DNA of 12,182 bases. Source: CBDUQN01 sp965369375 (lineage in GTDB: Bacteria; Krumholzibacteriota; Krumholzibacteriia; Krumholzibacteriales; Krumholzibacteriaceae). The first letter of the stretch is position 1; every line of letters starts with the position of its first letter. Shown piece after piece: positions 1-7,942 of this stretch. A program made the position numbers and the translations under genes. The notes under the pieces were generated by a model that worked only from the letters and a program-made list of their open reading frames with translations, searched no databases and had not been told where the DNA came from. The stretch lies in NCBI GenBank assembly GCA_965369375.1, contig CBDUQN010000091.1, positions 1 through 12,182 of the forward strand. The letters are read 5' to 3'.

Positions 1-606
1 AACAACTTACAACATCGAGGGGTCAGGAAATGTGCCCTCTCGTGTCAAACACGGGAGATAGCCTATGGGGTCTATCCTGATATGGCGAACCATGGCTGGG
101 AGCGCGATGATTGGCCCAAACTCTACAAGAGAGTGAAAGCAGCGGATATTCTGATCATCGGGACCCCAATCTGGCTTGGAGAGAAGTCCTCAGTCTGCAC
201 AAAGGTTATCGAGAGGCTCTATGGCACGTCAGGTGATCTGAACGAGCACGGCCAGTACGCCTACTATGGTCGGATAGGGGGGTGCCTTGTTACGGGCAAC
301 GAGGACGGAGTTAAGCACTGCGCAATGAATATTCTCTACTCGTTGCAGCACCTCGGGTATGTCATTCCTCCCCAGGCGGACGCCGGCTGGGTCGGCGAAG
401 CTGGCCCTGGGCCATCATACCTTGATCCCGGTTCGGGCGGGCCGGAGAATGACTTCACAAATCGAAACACAACGTTTATGACGTGGAACTTGATGCACTT
501 TGCCCGCATGATCAAAGATGCCGGGGGGATTCCGGCTCACGGAAACCAGCGATCGAAGTGGGACGCAGGGTGTCGGTTCGATCACCCAAATCCTGAGTAC
601 CGGTAG
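1..606 (+). CDS. Flavodoxin-fold NAD(P)H-dependent FMN reductase-like protein, 5'-truncated
   Basis: C-terminal part of a flavodoxin-family oxidoreductase, a cytosolic FMN-binding enzyme expected to use NAD(P)H; the natural substrate is not evident. The reading frame is open from the window start, but homology-like sequence begins only around position 55 (EIAYGVYPDM). Recognisable stretches are the beta-strand plus phosphate-loop region ADILIIGTPIWLGEKSS, then QYAYYGRIGGCLVTGNEDG, and the highly conserved tail with YVIPPQADAGWVGEAGPGP and AGGIPAHGNQRS. From memory the family runs to about 200 residues, so roughly the first quarter is outside or scrambled. An ATG at 82 exists but lies inside the conserved region and is not a credible start. 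In the +1 frame, RVKH (41-52) fits the residues expected just before EIAYG, so a small frameshift near 53-54 is likely. It ends with TAG. Family assignment is confident; the function of the visible piece is not. Confidence 0.85.
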   Translation, partial: NNLQHRGVRKCALSCQTREIAYGVYPDMANHGWERDDWPKLYKRVKAADILIIGTPIWLGEKSSVCTKVIERLYGTSGDLNEHGQYAYYGRIGGCLVTGNEDGVKHCAMNILYSLQHLGYVIPPQADAGWVGEAGPGPSYLDPGSGGPENDFTNRNTTFMTWNLMHFARMIKDAGGIPAHGNQRSKWDAGCRFDHPNPEYR

Positions 607-960
607 AAGTGGGCTGGGTGAATCGATGCGACGCATAACGGCCGCATTAACCTGATGGTCTCGGCCTGTTACGCGCCATGCTAGCGTATGGCCCGCGCCA
701 GGCTGGCCCACAAGTTATGCAAGCGTTAGACGGATTTGGAGAGATTAAGCGAATATCATTCTTTATAAAATAATCCGGCACTTATTGCTCATTTGGAGAT
801 TACAAGGTTTATAGGCCGGAGGTGTAAGCGTGGTGACACGTTGAGCCGACCGGTAATAATAAGCCGTGCAGCTTAACCAGTTTAATATTATTGCATCTTC
901 CTGATTGAACGTGTGATGATATTCCGCGTCGCACGACCACAGCCCGGGTGGATTCGTCTG
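607..960. other. Non-coding stretch between flavoprotein and beta-helix gene
   Basis: No credible gene is seen in these 354 bases; the short open frames across it are shadows. It holds the 3' flanks of a plus-strand and a minus-strand gene that converge on it. Visible structure: gcataac (633-639) is the reverse complement of gttatgc (714-720), each flanked internally by GGCC; CAAGCGTTAGAC (720-731) resembles the right end of an integron attC site; TAAGC (860-864) and GCTTA (871-875) can form a 5-bp stem with a 6-base loop. No convincing rho-independent terminator with a T-run was found for either gene. Confidence 0.5.
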
Positions 961-2622
961 CTACTTGCCGTATTCGAAAGCGCCGATATCCGGTGCAGTC
1001 CCCACGTAGCTTCTAAAGCCCCATCCATAACCGGGAAAGCGGGATTCCACATAGGCGCCGATCCAGTCGTACACAACAACTCCTGCATCGATGCAGGGAC
1101 TGCTCGCGGTGAGGTGCCACCAGTTAGAAACGCTTTCGGGATCTTCAGAAAGAAATTGCGGTCGATCCGTTATATTACCGGTGAATATATTCCAATACAG
1201 ATCTGCCGGATTCATCGCTTCGACTTCCGCAACGCTATAAGCTCTGCCGCTTTCAGATTGGCCGTAGCCGTAAGCGAATACGACCTCGCTGTCGCTAGCT
1301 GATGAACGATGGAGCCGCATTAGGTTGTTGCTGAACTCATTATACATCGGCAGGTTGTGTGAATAATGTGATTTGTAAATTGCCAATGAGGGGATTCTGT
1401 GCCCCAGAGTGCCGACGTCATACAAGTCATATTCGTTCCGGTATATGATATTATTCGCTACCACATTCCCGCTGCATGTGGTTCCGGCTGCCCGTACCTG
1501 CAGATTCATGATTCCGTAGTACCAGTTCGTATAGTAGATCGTATTGTTGTATACGAGGTTCGAATCGACCGGATTACCTGTAAACGCCTCGAAATCAAAG
1601 CCCTGGTTCCACGGGGTATATATCACATTACCCCTGAATACATTCTTTGAACTGGATAATTGAACGCACGGCTTGGGATACTGCTGCTCGACACCTTGTG
1701 TACAGTTGCTGCCATACGAACTGTTGATCGGGTCTCCATACGCCGTCCCGGAGTTGTAGATCTTATTCCCTTCGATCAAATTGTAGCCGGACGGATAATA
1801 TATGTAGAAACCACCGCCCCATCCGTTATCGAACACGTTGTTCCGGATGGTAGCGTAAGAGCACGGTTGTCCCCACGAGCCAAAATCTATAGCCGCATGG
1901 CCGATACATTCGAATCTGCAATTTTCGATTCTCATGAAGTCACTGTTTCGTGCTTCCAAACCATACCCGTATCCGGTGTGCCAGTTGGAATCCCCGACAT
2001 GATGAACGTAACAATTATCGAGCTCGAAATAATCGCTGTCCCAGATGCGAAGCATGTTATAGACCGATGCCATTTCGAAATCACATGGAGCATTACTGTG
2101 ACCGCAGTACAGCCCGTCGAATTCCACCCCCGTTACTCTTATATGATGTGACGAGAGCACCGAGAATCCATATTCGACGTAATTGGCGGCCATTCCATCG
2201 TATGCGCCGAATCTGAATACGATGTGCCGGGTCGAATCACCCGGATTGATATAGCTTTCTCCATCTATTGCTATCCACGCTCGACTATGCATAAAGACAA
2301 ATCCCCCATTACTGCCGCCCTGCTCGAAAATCGCTGGAGCATCTCCCAGAGCCTTGAAAACAACATAGCTGTTGGGACCGGTCCCGCTCAATGGAGAGAT
2401 GGTGGCCTGCGCATCCGAATAAACGCCACCCATGATCAACAACGTATCGCCCGGACCTATTACGCCGTCGGAATGTTGGAGCGTCGCCCAGGAGGTCGAC
2501 GGGGTCGTTCCGTCATTGCCGTCACTTCCCGAGGGGGATACATAGTAGATTCCGGCATGCAAGGAGGCACACATGCCTGATAGCAGTATTAGAGAGATAA
2601 CTATCTGCATTGCAAGTTTCAT
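961..2622 (-). CDS. Secreted right-handed parallel beta-helix protein (DUF1565-like start)
   Basis: 553-residue exported protein. Residues 1-23 form a signal peptide (MKLAMQIVISLILLSGMCASLHA, cleavage probably before GIYYV). The start GIYYVSPSGSDGNDGTTPS is the typical N-terminal turn of DUF1565/pectin-lyase-like beta-helix proteins. Residues about 100-450 are irregular beta-helix coils, shown by recurring Asn and short hydrophobic strands such as MRIENCRFECIG, ATIRNNVFDNGWG, NLIEGNKIYN and NVVANNIIYRN. The end, APDIGAFEYGK, is the usual closing motif of such helices. Unlike its large neighbours it has no FlgD-like sorting tail, so its final location (periplasm or outside) is unclear. A polysaccharide lyase or binding role is possible, but I see no catalytic residue set that would prove it. 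The ATG at 2622 is preceded by GAGG with a 6-base spacer. It is transcribed divergently from the 1257-residue gene and ends with TAG. Confidence 0.85.
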   Translation of the reverse strand: MKLAMQIVISLILLSGMCASLHAGIYYVSPSGSDGNDGTTPSTSWATLQHSDGVIGPGDTLLIMGGVYSDAQATISPLSGTGPNSYVVFKALGDAPAIFEQGGSNGGFVFMHSRAWIAIDGESYINPGDSTRHIVFRFGAYDGMAANYVEYGFSVLSSHHIRVTGVEFDGLYCGHSNAPCDFEMASVYNMLRIWDSDYFELDNCYVHHVGDSNWHTGYGYGLEARNSDFMRIENCRFECIGHAAIDFGSWGQPCSYATIRNNVFDNGWGGGFYIYYPSGYNLIEGNKIYNSGTAYGDPINSSYGSNCTQGVEQQYPKPCVQLSSSKNVFRGNVIYTPWNQGFDFEAFTGNPVDSNLVYNNTIYYTNWYYGIMNLQVRAAGTTCSGNVVANNIIYRNEYDLYDVGTLGHRIPSLAIYKSHYSHNLPMYNEFSNNLMRLHRSSASDSEVVFAYGYGQSESGRAYSVAEVEAMNPADLYWNIFTGNITDRPQFLSEDPESVSNWWHLTASSPCIDAGVVVYDWIGAYVESRFPGYGWGFRSYVGTAPDIGAFEYGK

Positions 2623-2690
2623 TACCGGCCTCGAGGAATAACAATCTATATGATGTGATATATCATGTCTTATGGGACCGTTTCCCGATT

Positions 2691-2720
2691 ATTATAGCAT
2701 AGTTCTATGATACCTCGTAA
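2691..2720 (-). promoter_or_regulatory. Promoter for the beta-helix gene
   Basis: Read on the minus strand, TTACGA (2720-2715) and a perfect TATAAT (2696-2691) are separated by 18 bases. Transcription would begin near 2684, giving a leader of about 60 bases before the ATG at 2622. The leader includes a 10-bp perfect palindrome TGATATATCA (2656-2665), which could be a protein site. The assignment rests on consensus similarity only. Confidence 0.5.
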
Positions 2721-2722
2721 GG

Positions 2723-2760
2723 TTTTTCCGTTGAACTTTTTTCCGTTGAACCGGTTGAAC
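2723..2760. repeat. Three GTTGAAC direct repeats in the divergent control region
   Basis: A 14-base unit TTTTTCCGTTGAAC occurs at 2723-2736 and again at 2738-2751 (period 15), followed by a third GTTGAAC core at 2754-2760 (spacing 9). The array sits just upstream of the leftward -35 and about 35 bases upstream of the rightward -35, where an activator or repressor could act on both genes. No regulator gene is next to it. Confidence 0.6.
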
Positions 2761-2771
2761 GCTTGCCGTCA

Positions 2772-2797
2772 CAAGTCAAGTTCCTACAATTGACTTG
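2772..2797. promoter_or_regulatory. 8-bp inverted repeat overlapping the rightward -35, possible operator
   Basis: CAAGTCAA (2772-2779) and TTGACTTG (2790-2797) are exact reverse complements separated by 10 bases. The right arm shares its last three bases with the proposed -35 hexamer TTGAAT (2795-2800). The size and position suit a dimeric DNA-binding protein. The binding protein is unknown. Confidence 0.4.
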
Positions 2798-2823
2798 AAT
2801 TAATCCAATAAATCTGGTACAAT
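2795..2823 (+). promoter_or_regulatory. Promoter for the 1257-residue surface protein
   Basis: TTGAAT (2795-2800), a 17-base spacer and TACAAT (2818-2823) match sigma-70-type hexamers at 4/6 and 5/6. Transcription would start near 2830, leaving a leader of about 130 bases. A second, weaker candidate lies further down (TTGAGC near 2863, 17 bases, then TATATC). The ribosome site before the ATG at 2962 is weak (AGGG about 10 bases upstream). Confidence 0.45.
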
Positions 2824-2961
2824 AACTGACTGTTCTTGCTTTTCAATTCTAAATAGTAGTGTATTTGAGCAGGCATTCGTGATGATTTATATCCATAAAT
2901 GAACAGTGCAGATCTCCTGGGGCCTGTTTGCAACATTTGAATTGCGCAGGGCAATTTTATA

Positions 2962-5900
2962 ATGAAGGCATTATCCAAGCATCCAGAAATAATTGTAGTT
3001 TTCTTCGCGTTTCTGTTTGCGGCAGGAATTCCGTCATTGCATGCGTCTTGGATTTCGAGCGGTATTGCCGTCTGCACATATGATGGTGCTCAGGACCATC
3101 CGCGGATCATATCAGATGGGACCGGGGGGGCTATTATTACATGGCGGGACATCCGCGGCGCTGACTCTGATATCTATGCGCAGCGGATCGATGCGAATGG
3201 GACGGCACTATGGACAACGGATGGAGAGGCCGTCTGCACGTACATCGGGATCCAGGAAAATCCCCGGATCATCTCAGATGGAAACGGGGGAGCAATCATC
3301 ACGTGGCGGGACCACCGCAATGGGAACAATGATCTCTACGCACAGCGAATCAACGCGGATGGAAATGTTCAATGGAAGGTGGACGGGGAGGCCATCTGCA
3401 AGTACAGAGGGGGGCAGGAATACCCCCGGATCACATCGGATGGAGCGGGAGGAGCAATCATCACGTGGCGGGACAGTCGCTACGAGAATTACGATATCTG
3501 CATGCAGAGGATAGAAGCCGACGGGACGATACCATGGAGAATGTTCGGTGAATTCGTATGCACGGCCGCGGGGGAACAGGAACATCCCCGGATCACCTCG
3601 GATGGGGTCGGGGGTGTGTTCATTGCATGGCGGGACAGGAGAAGCGGCAACTATGATATCTACGTTCGGAGGATAGATGCTGACGGAAGCAATCATACCG
3701 GCTGGACGTCCGCTGGCGAGGCTATCTGTACGGATTTGGGAGAGCAGCACATTCCCCGGATCATGGCCGATGAAGCCGGAGGAGCGATCATCACGTGGTG
3801 GGATGATCGCAGCGGGGATTCAGATATCTACGCTCAGCGGATTGATGCAACCGGGGGGATTCAGTGGACGGCAAACGGTGAGGCCGTCTGCACTCACACG
3901 GGCGAACAAGACAATCCACGGATTATCTCAGACGGAGCAGGCGGCGCGGTCGTCACGTGGATAGACAGTCGCAACGGAAGCTCTGATATCTACACCCAAC
4001 GGGTGGATGCCGACGGAAGCATTCATGCAGGCTGGACGGTAGACGGTGAATTCATTGGAGGCGATGGATTCGATCCGCGGATTGCCTCCGATGGTGCAGG
4101 GGGAGCGATTATCACATGGCGACGGAGCTACGGTGGGAGAGAAGAAATATACGTCCAGCGGATCGATGCGGACGGGGCTGTTCGGTGGGAGGGGGGCGGG
4201 AAGGCCGTTTGCACATGCGCGGGGGATCAGTACCACCCCGAGATCGCCTCTGACGGCGTTGGAGGAGCGGTCATCACGTGGGACGAAGACCGTGGATCAG
4301 GCACTGATATCTATGCCCGGAGGCCGACGGGACCTGCTTGTGATATTCAGCCGACGCATATCGATTTCGGTGTTGTCGATGTTTGGGGATTGAAAGATAC
4401 GACATTCACTATTAAGAGTACAGGTGATGTGCCGCTGGTCGGAAGCATAAGCGAAACGAGCGAATACTTTTCGATCATATCCGAAAGATCGTACGATCTT
4501 GCACCCGGTGAATCCCTCACAGTGACGGTTCGGTTCGAGCCGACAGTTGCCGGCCGCCTTTCCTGTGCTATCGAAACAGGGATCAGTTTTTTGTGCAGCA
4601 CCGTAACGGCGACCGGCCTGTCATTCTCATGTACCCCGGATACCGTGCTTTATGTGGATGAAAAAGCTGCCGGTGCGGGTGACGGCTGCTCATGGGCGCA
4701 AGCTTACAAAGAACTGCGGGATGCTCTGGTAATCGCTTCATTGTGTCCCTCCGTTGCAGAGATCCGGGTTGCCGAGGGTACGTATACGCCGACAGGCGCC
4801 GCCACCCGAAGCGCTACCTTCCAGCTTCAGAACAACCTCGCACTCTATGGCGGCTTTTCGGGCTCGGAGACAATGCTCGACGAACGGGATGTTGCCGTAC
4901 ATGTGACCATCCTAAGCGGCGATGTCGGAACGCCCGGTGACGTGACGGACAACAGCTATCACGTTGTGACGGGTAGCGGCACGGATATTACGGCGGTACT
5001 CGATGGTTTTACGGTAACGGGCGGCAATGCTGATGGCGAACTGGAGAACAGCAAAGGCGCAGGGATGTACAACAATGGCGGGAGTCCGACGGTGGCTAAT
5101 GCCGTCATTACCGGTAACTCCGCAAATCAACTCGGCGGTGGTATGCACAACAGTCATTACGGAAACGTTACGATCGATAACGTCGTCTTCAAAGACAACT
5201 TCGCTTCCCTCACCGGCGGTGGAATGTTTAATAGGCTTGCCGATCCAATGCTGACAAATGTCGTTTTCTGCTGCAACTCATCCAATATCGGAATCGCCTT
5301 GCACAATAGTCACGCGAGTCCGGTGCTGGTGAACGTCACATTCAACGGCAACACAACGAGTGGCTTCGGGGCCGGGATTTTCAACGATGATAACAGCAAT
5401 CCCGTTTTGACAAATGTGATAATGTGGGGCGACAGCGTATCGACATGGGGTGAGATTAAAAGCGATGCTTCGAGCCTGCCGGCGATTTCATATTCTCTTA
5501 TTCAAAACTGCGGGAGCAGCGGGACGGGGTGGGATGCTTCGCTCGGGAGTGATGGCGGCAGCAACATTGATTCCGATCCGCTGTTCGTCGATGCTTTCGG
5601 CGGCGACCTCCGGTTGTCTATCGATTCGGAGGCCAACGACGCAGGTGACAGCACGGTAGCCGGGCTTCCCGCTACCGATCTGAGCGGCAATCCCCGCATA
5701 ATGGGCGAAACGGTGGACATGGGGGCGTACGAAGGCGAGTTCAGGCTTTTTGCCTATGCTTCAATCGATTCAATCGTGGATGTGCCGAACGATCAGGGCG
5801 GTTGGGTAAGCATACATTTCAGGCGATCACACTACGATGACGTGATTGAATCAGCGCACCAGACCGAGCGTTACGATATACACAGGCGGATGGATGATCC

Positions 5901-6735
5901 GGGACCTATGACAAATTTTCCCGTTGAGGGAAAACCGATCGCAGATAAAGGTATCCGGGCGGCACCTCCCGGATCCTGGGAACTGGTAGGTACCGTTCCG
6001 GCTCAATGGCAGGATTTGTATTGTTACGATGTGCCGGCCCTTGCCGATTCGGCGGATACGATTTCCTGGTCGGTGTACTACATCTCGGCTCACCCGACGG
6101 CGCCGGCACCATCTTTTGACAGTCCGTCCGATAGCGGCTACTCCGTCGACAACCTGCCGCCCGGTTTGCCGACGGGGTTTATGGTGGAATTCAACACGGG
6201 AAACGGAAATCATCTCTCGTGGGATCCGTGCACAGACGATGACTTCCAATTCTTCAAGATATACCGTGACATCGAGTACGACGCCATACCTGAACCCGGG
6301 ATCGAGGTACATGCGACTGCAGATACGGCTTGGACCGATCCCGATTACGACGGATCGATCGTGAACTACAAGCTCACGGCACTCGATGATGCATGCAACG
6401 AGAGCGATTTTGCTTCACCGACCATAATCACCGGAGACGAAATCCCACAGGTGCCGATGGTTTTTGCCCTCTACCAGAACGTTCCTAATCCGTTCAACCC
6501 GACAACGATGATCAGGTTTGATGTGCCGAAACCGACGCATGTGAAGCTCTGCATCTTCAACGTAGAAGGCAGGCTTGTCGCCACCGTAGTGGACAGACAC
6601 ATGACAGGGGGACGCAAAGAAGTCACATGGAGTGCAAAGGACAGAAGGGGAAGAACTGTCGCCAGCGGGATATACTTCTACCGCCTGGCGGCCGGTGATT
6701 TCGTGCAGGCGAGGAAAATGGTGATCTTGCGCTGA
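2962..6735 (+). CDS. Large modular secreted surface protein with FlgD-like (T9SS type-A-like) sorting tail
   Basis: 1257 residues. Order: signal peptide about 1-29 (hydrophobic IIVVFFAFLFAAGIPSLHA); residues 33-457, eight tandem 50-56-residue repeats of propeller type; about 457-556, an Ig-like domain of HYDIN/choice-of-anchor-D style (PTHIDFGVVDVWGLKDTTF, then LAPGESLTVTVRFEP); about 560-925, a beta-helix of choice-of-anchor-Q/polymorphic-outer-membrane style, starting LYVDEKAAGAGDGCSWAQA, with GGGMHN/GGGMFN turns and closing with VDMGAYEG; about 930-1160, Fn3-like modules (HLSWDPCTDDDFQFFKIYR); about 1168-1257, a FlgD-like domain beginning YQNVPNPFNPTT and ending GIYFYRLAAGDFVQARKMVI. Such tails direct export and surface attachment in FCB bacteria. 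Probably an adhesin or binding protein; no catalytic site is recognised. It is divergent from the beta-helix gene and ends with TGA. The ATG at 2962 is chosen because the signal peptide follows at once. Confidence 0.9.
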   Translation: MKALSKHPEIIVVFFAFLFAAGIPSLHASWISSGIAVCTYDGAQDHPRIISDGTGGAIITWRDIRGADSDIYAQRIDANGTALWTTDGEAVCTYIGIQENPRIISDGNGGAIITWRDHRNGNNDLYAQRINADGNVQWKVDGEAICKYRGGQEYPRITSDGAGGAIITWRDSRYENYDICMQRIEADGTIPWRMFGEFVCTAAGEQEHPRITSDGVGGVFIAWRDRRSGNYDIYVRRIDADGSNHTGWTSAGEAICTDLGEQHIPRIMADEAGGAIITWWDDRSGDSDIYAQRIDATGGIQWTANGEAVCTHTGEQDNPRIISDGAGGAVVTWIDSRNGSSDIYTQRVDADGSIHAGWTVDGEFIGGDGFDPRIASDGAGGAIITWRRSYGGREEIYVQRIDADGAVRWEGGGKAVCTCAGDQYHPEIASDGVGGAVITWDEDRGSGTDIYARRPTGPACDIQPTHIDFGVVDVWGLKDTTFTIKSTGDVPLVGSISETSEYFSIISERSYDLAPGESLTVTVRFEPTVAGRLSCAIETGISFLCSTVTATGLSFSCTPDTVLYVDEKAAGAGDGCSWAQAYKELRDALVIASLCPSVAEIRVAEGTYTPTGAATRSATFQLQNNLALYGGFSGSETMLDERDVAVHVTILSGDVGTPGDVTDNSYHVVTGSGTDITAVLDGFTVTGGNADGELENSKGAGMYNNGGSPTVANAVITGNSANQLGGGMHNSHYGNVTIDNVVFKDNFASLTGGGMFNRLADPMLTNVVFCCNSSNIGIALHNSHASPVLVNVTFNGNTTSGFGAGIFNDDNSNPVLTNVIMWGDSVSTWGEIKSDASSLPAISYSLIQNCGSSGTGWDASLGSDGGSNIDSDPLFVDAFGGDLRLSIDSEANDAGDSTVAGLPATDLSGNPRIMGETVDMGAYEGEFRLFAYASIDSIVDVPNDQGGWVSIHFRRSHYDDVIESAHQTERYDIHRRMDDPGPMTNFPVEGKPIADKGIRAAPPGSWELVGTVPAQWQDLYCYDVPALADSADTISWSVYYISAHPTAPAPSFDSPSDSGYSVDNLPPGLPTGFMVEFNTGNGNHLSWDPCTDDDFQFFKIYRDIEYDAIPEPGIEVHATADTAWTDPDYDGSIVNYKLTALDDACNESDFASPTIITGDEIPQVPMVFALYQNVPNPFNPTTMIRFDVPKPTHVKLCIFNVEGRLVATVVDRHMTGGRKEVTWSAKDRRGRTVASGIYFYRLAAGDFVQARKMVILR
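3058..4335 (+). repeat. Eight tandem propeller-type coding repeats
   Basis: Eight copies of a roughly 162-base unit encode a pattern summarised as GEAVCT, then PRI-SDG-GGAIITWRD, then DIY-QRIDADG and a closing W. Unit lengths are about 55, 54, 54, 56, 54, 56, 51 and 47-50 residues. DNA identity is high in the core: the 17-mer agcaatcatcacgtggc occurs in units 2 and 3, with near-copies in units 5 and 8, which points to recent internal duplication. A cysteine sits in the same place in every unit except unit 7 (GEFIGG), which is also about three residues shorter there. Eight units fit an eight-bladed propeller; that fold is an inference. Confidence 0.8.
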
Positions 6736-6909
6736 TATGGGTCCGGGTGGTGTCAATCATGTTTTAACGAGAGGAGGGCGGATGGCGGTTAGGTATCACT
6801 TCTTCAACGACTGCGACGCTGCGCCGGTCGTAATGGCCCAGATCCGGCAGACGTGCGACGGACCGGTGGATTAAACGTCGGCTTTGAACAAGCGCGCTGC
6901 GAATGGATT

Positions 6910-6940
6910 GCGCCCGGCGACGATTTGCGGGGTGCTTTTT
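6910..6940 (+). terminator. Possible rho-independent terminator after the 1257-residue gene
   Basis: GCGCCC (6910-6915) can pair with GGGTGC (6930-6935) using one G-T wobble, with a 14-base loop, directly followed by TTTTT (6936-6940). It lies about 175 bases after the stop codon, in the convergent gap. The stem is short and the loop large, so this is tentative. Confidence 0.35.
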
Positions 6941-6978
6941 CGTCTGAAATTTGAGTCGTGAAGCTTGTCGGATAGGGG

Positions 6979-7884
6979 CTACCAGTTGAAGAAATAGGCG
7001 AGGGCGAAGTTGTCGAAGTCTCCCCCTATGCGTGTCGTCACGCCGGACGACCACACGAATTTCAGGTTATGGCTCCTGGCGAGGGGAATGGCGATGGTCG
7101 CCCCGAGCCGCGAGTTCGCCTGGAAGTCATTCCTGAGCTCGCCCTCCACGAGTGTCTCCCCTCCCGTTGTGTAGAGCCAATCGACGCCGATCCACAGCCT
7201 CGGCTTGAAGGTATAGATCACATGGACCTGGAATACGCCGAGATTTTCCTGTTCGAGCTTTAATCCTCCATAATAATCGGTGTTGTCCGTGAAGAGAATA
7301 AGGCACGCGTAGCATTCGACGATCCATCTCTTGATCGCCTGTGAGAGTGCTATCTCCGGCCTGAATGTCCATCGATTGGAGCCGAGGTTCAGCATACGTG
7401 TCGGATCGTATTTGCCGAGCGGCGGAATCACCTGCAGGCTTGCGCCGACGATCGTCTTCTGCCGGTACGAGGCGAACTCCGCCGGGGTGAGGGCCGGCGA
7501 GCCGATGAAGCTCGCCGTCAATCGAAATCTGGGATCCGAAAATCCCGTCTAGGTTCGGCTCGTATCCGCGCCCGAGAGCTTCGCGCTCGCCTTCATCCAC
7601 GTATGGGGAAAGAGCATGTCTGATTTCGCCGTCATTCCCGCCAGGTCGAATGTGTAGAGATAGCCCGCGCCGGCGATGTGCATCGTCCCATGCAGCTCCT
7701 CCAGGATGGCGCTGTTGATCATGATCTCTCCGCCGGAGTATTTGTAAGTGAGCGCGATGAAATTGGTCCCCGTGGGCGCGTTTGCATAGAGCCTCGCCTC
7801 GATGTCCTGCGCGTATGAAACGCGCGGCAAGAGGAGAGCAATAAATATAAACAGCAAAAAGAGTATGGCATGTCCGTTTTTCAT
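6979..7884 (-). pseudogene. Outer-membrane beta-barrel, Phenol_MetA_deg (putative transporter) family, interrupted by one in-frame TAG
   Basis: A 301-codon reading frame reads through coherently apart from one TAG at 7551-7549. The N-part has a signal peptide (ILFLLFIFIALLLPRVSYA, then QDIEARLYANAPTGTNF) and strands up to LFPHTWMKASAKLSGADTSR. The C-part, in the same frame, continues TGFSDPRFRLTASFIGSPAL, then KTIVGASLQVIPPLGKYDP, VIYTFKPRLWIGVDWLYTTG, and ends ALAYFFNW with a terminal aromatic typical of outer-membrane barrels. Total length matches the family (about 270-300 residues), which is annotated as putative channels for aromatic compounds or similar solutes. The start at 7884 is chosen because the signal peptide follows directly; an ATG at 7920 is the alternative. 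The gene begins 58 bases after the broken glucosaminidase and probably shares its transcript. Whether the TAG is a mutation, a sequencing error or is read through cannot be decided here. Confidence 0.8.
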
Positions 7885-7942
7885 TCTCACTCTTTCGTCA
7901 ATTGCATTCAATGGATTCATTCTCGTTGCTTTCCCTTGTTCG

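Noticed and set aside
913..1302. Plus-strand open frames across 913-2580
   Set aside because: They lie antisense to the beta-helix gene, whose signal peptide, repeat pattern and closing motif are convincing. The plus-strand translations show no family signal.
3017..4393. Repeated Arg/Ser/Gly-rich open frames on both strands within the propeller region
   Set aside because: They are frame-shifted readings of the tandem repeats, and their own repetitiveness is a by-product.
6764..7054. Minus-strand 96-residue open frame in the convergent gap
   Set aside because: Arg-rich composition, overlap with the end of the barrel gene in another frame, and no ribosome site or family signal.
7549..7551. 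Genome-wide TAG recoding or pyrrolysine use
   Set aside because: Three other genes in this window stop at TAG at the expected C-terminal positions, so TAG works as a normal stop here.
7127..7600. Minus-strand 157-residue open frame across the TAG lesion
   Set aside because: It bridges the stop in a different frame but its translation is not barrel-like; the true continuation is in the same frame as the N-part.
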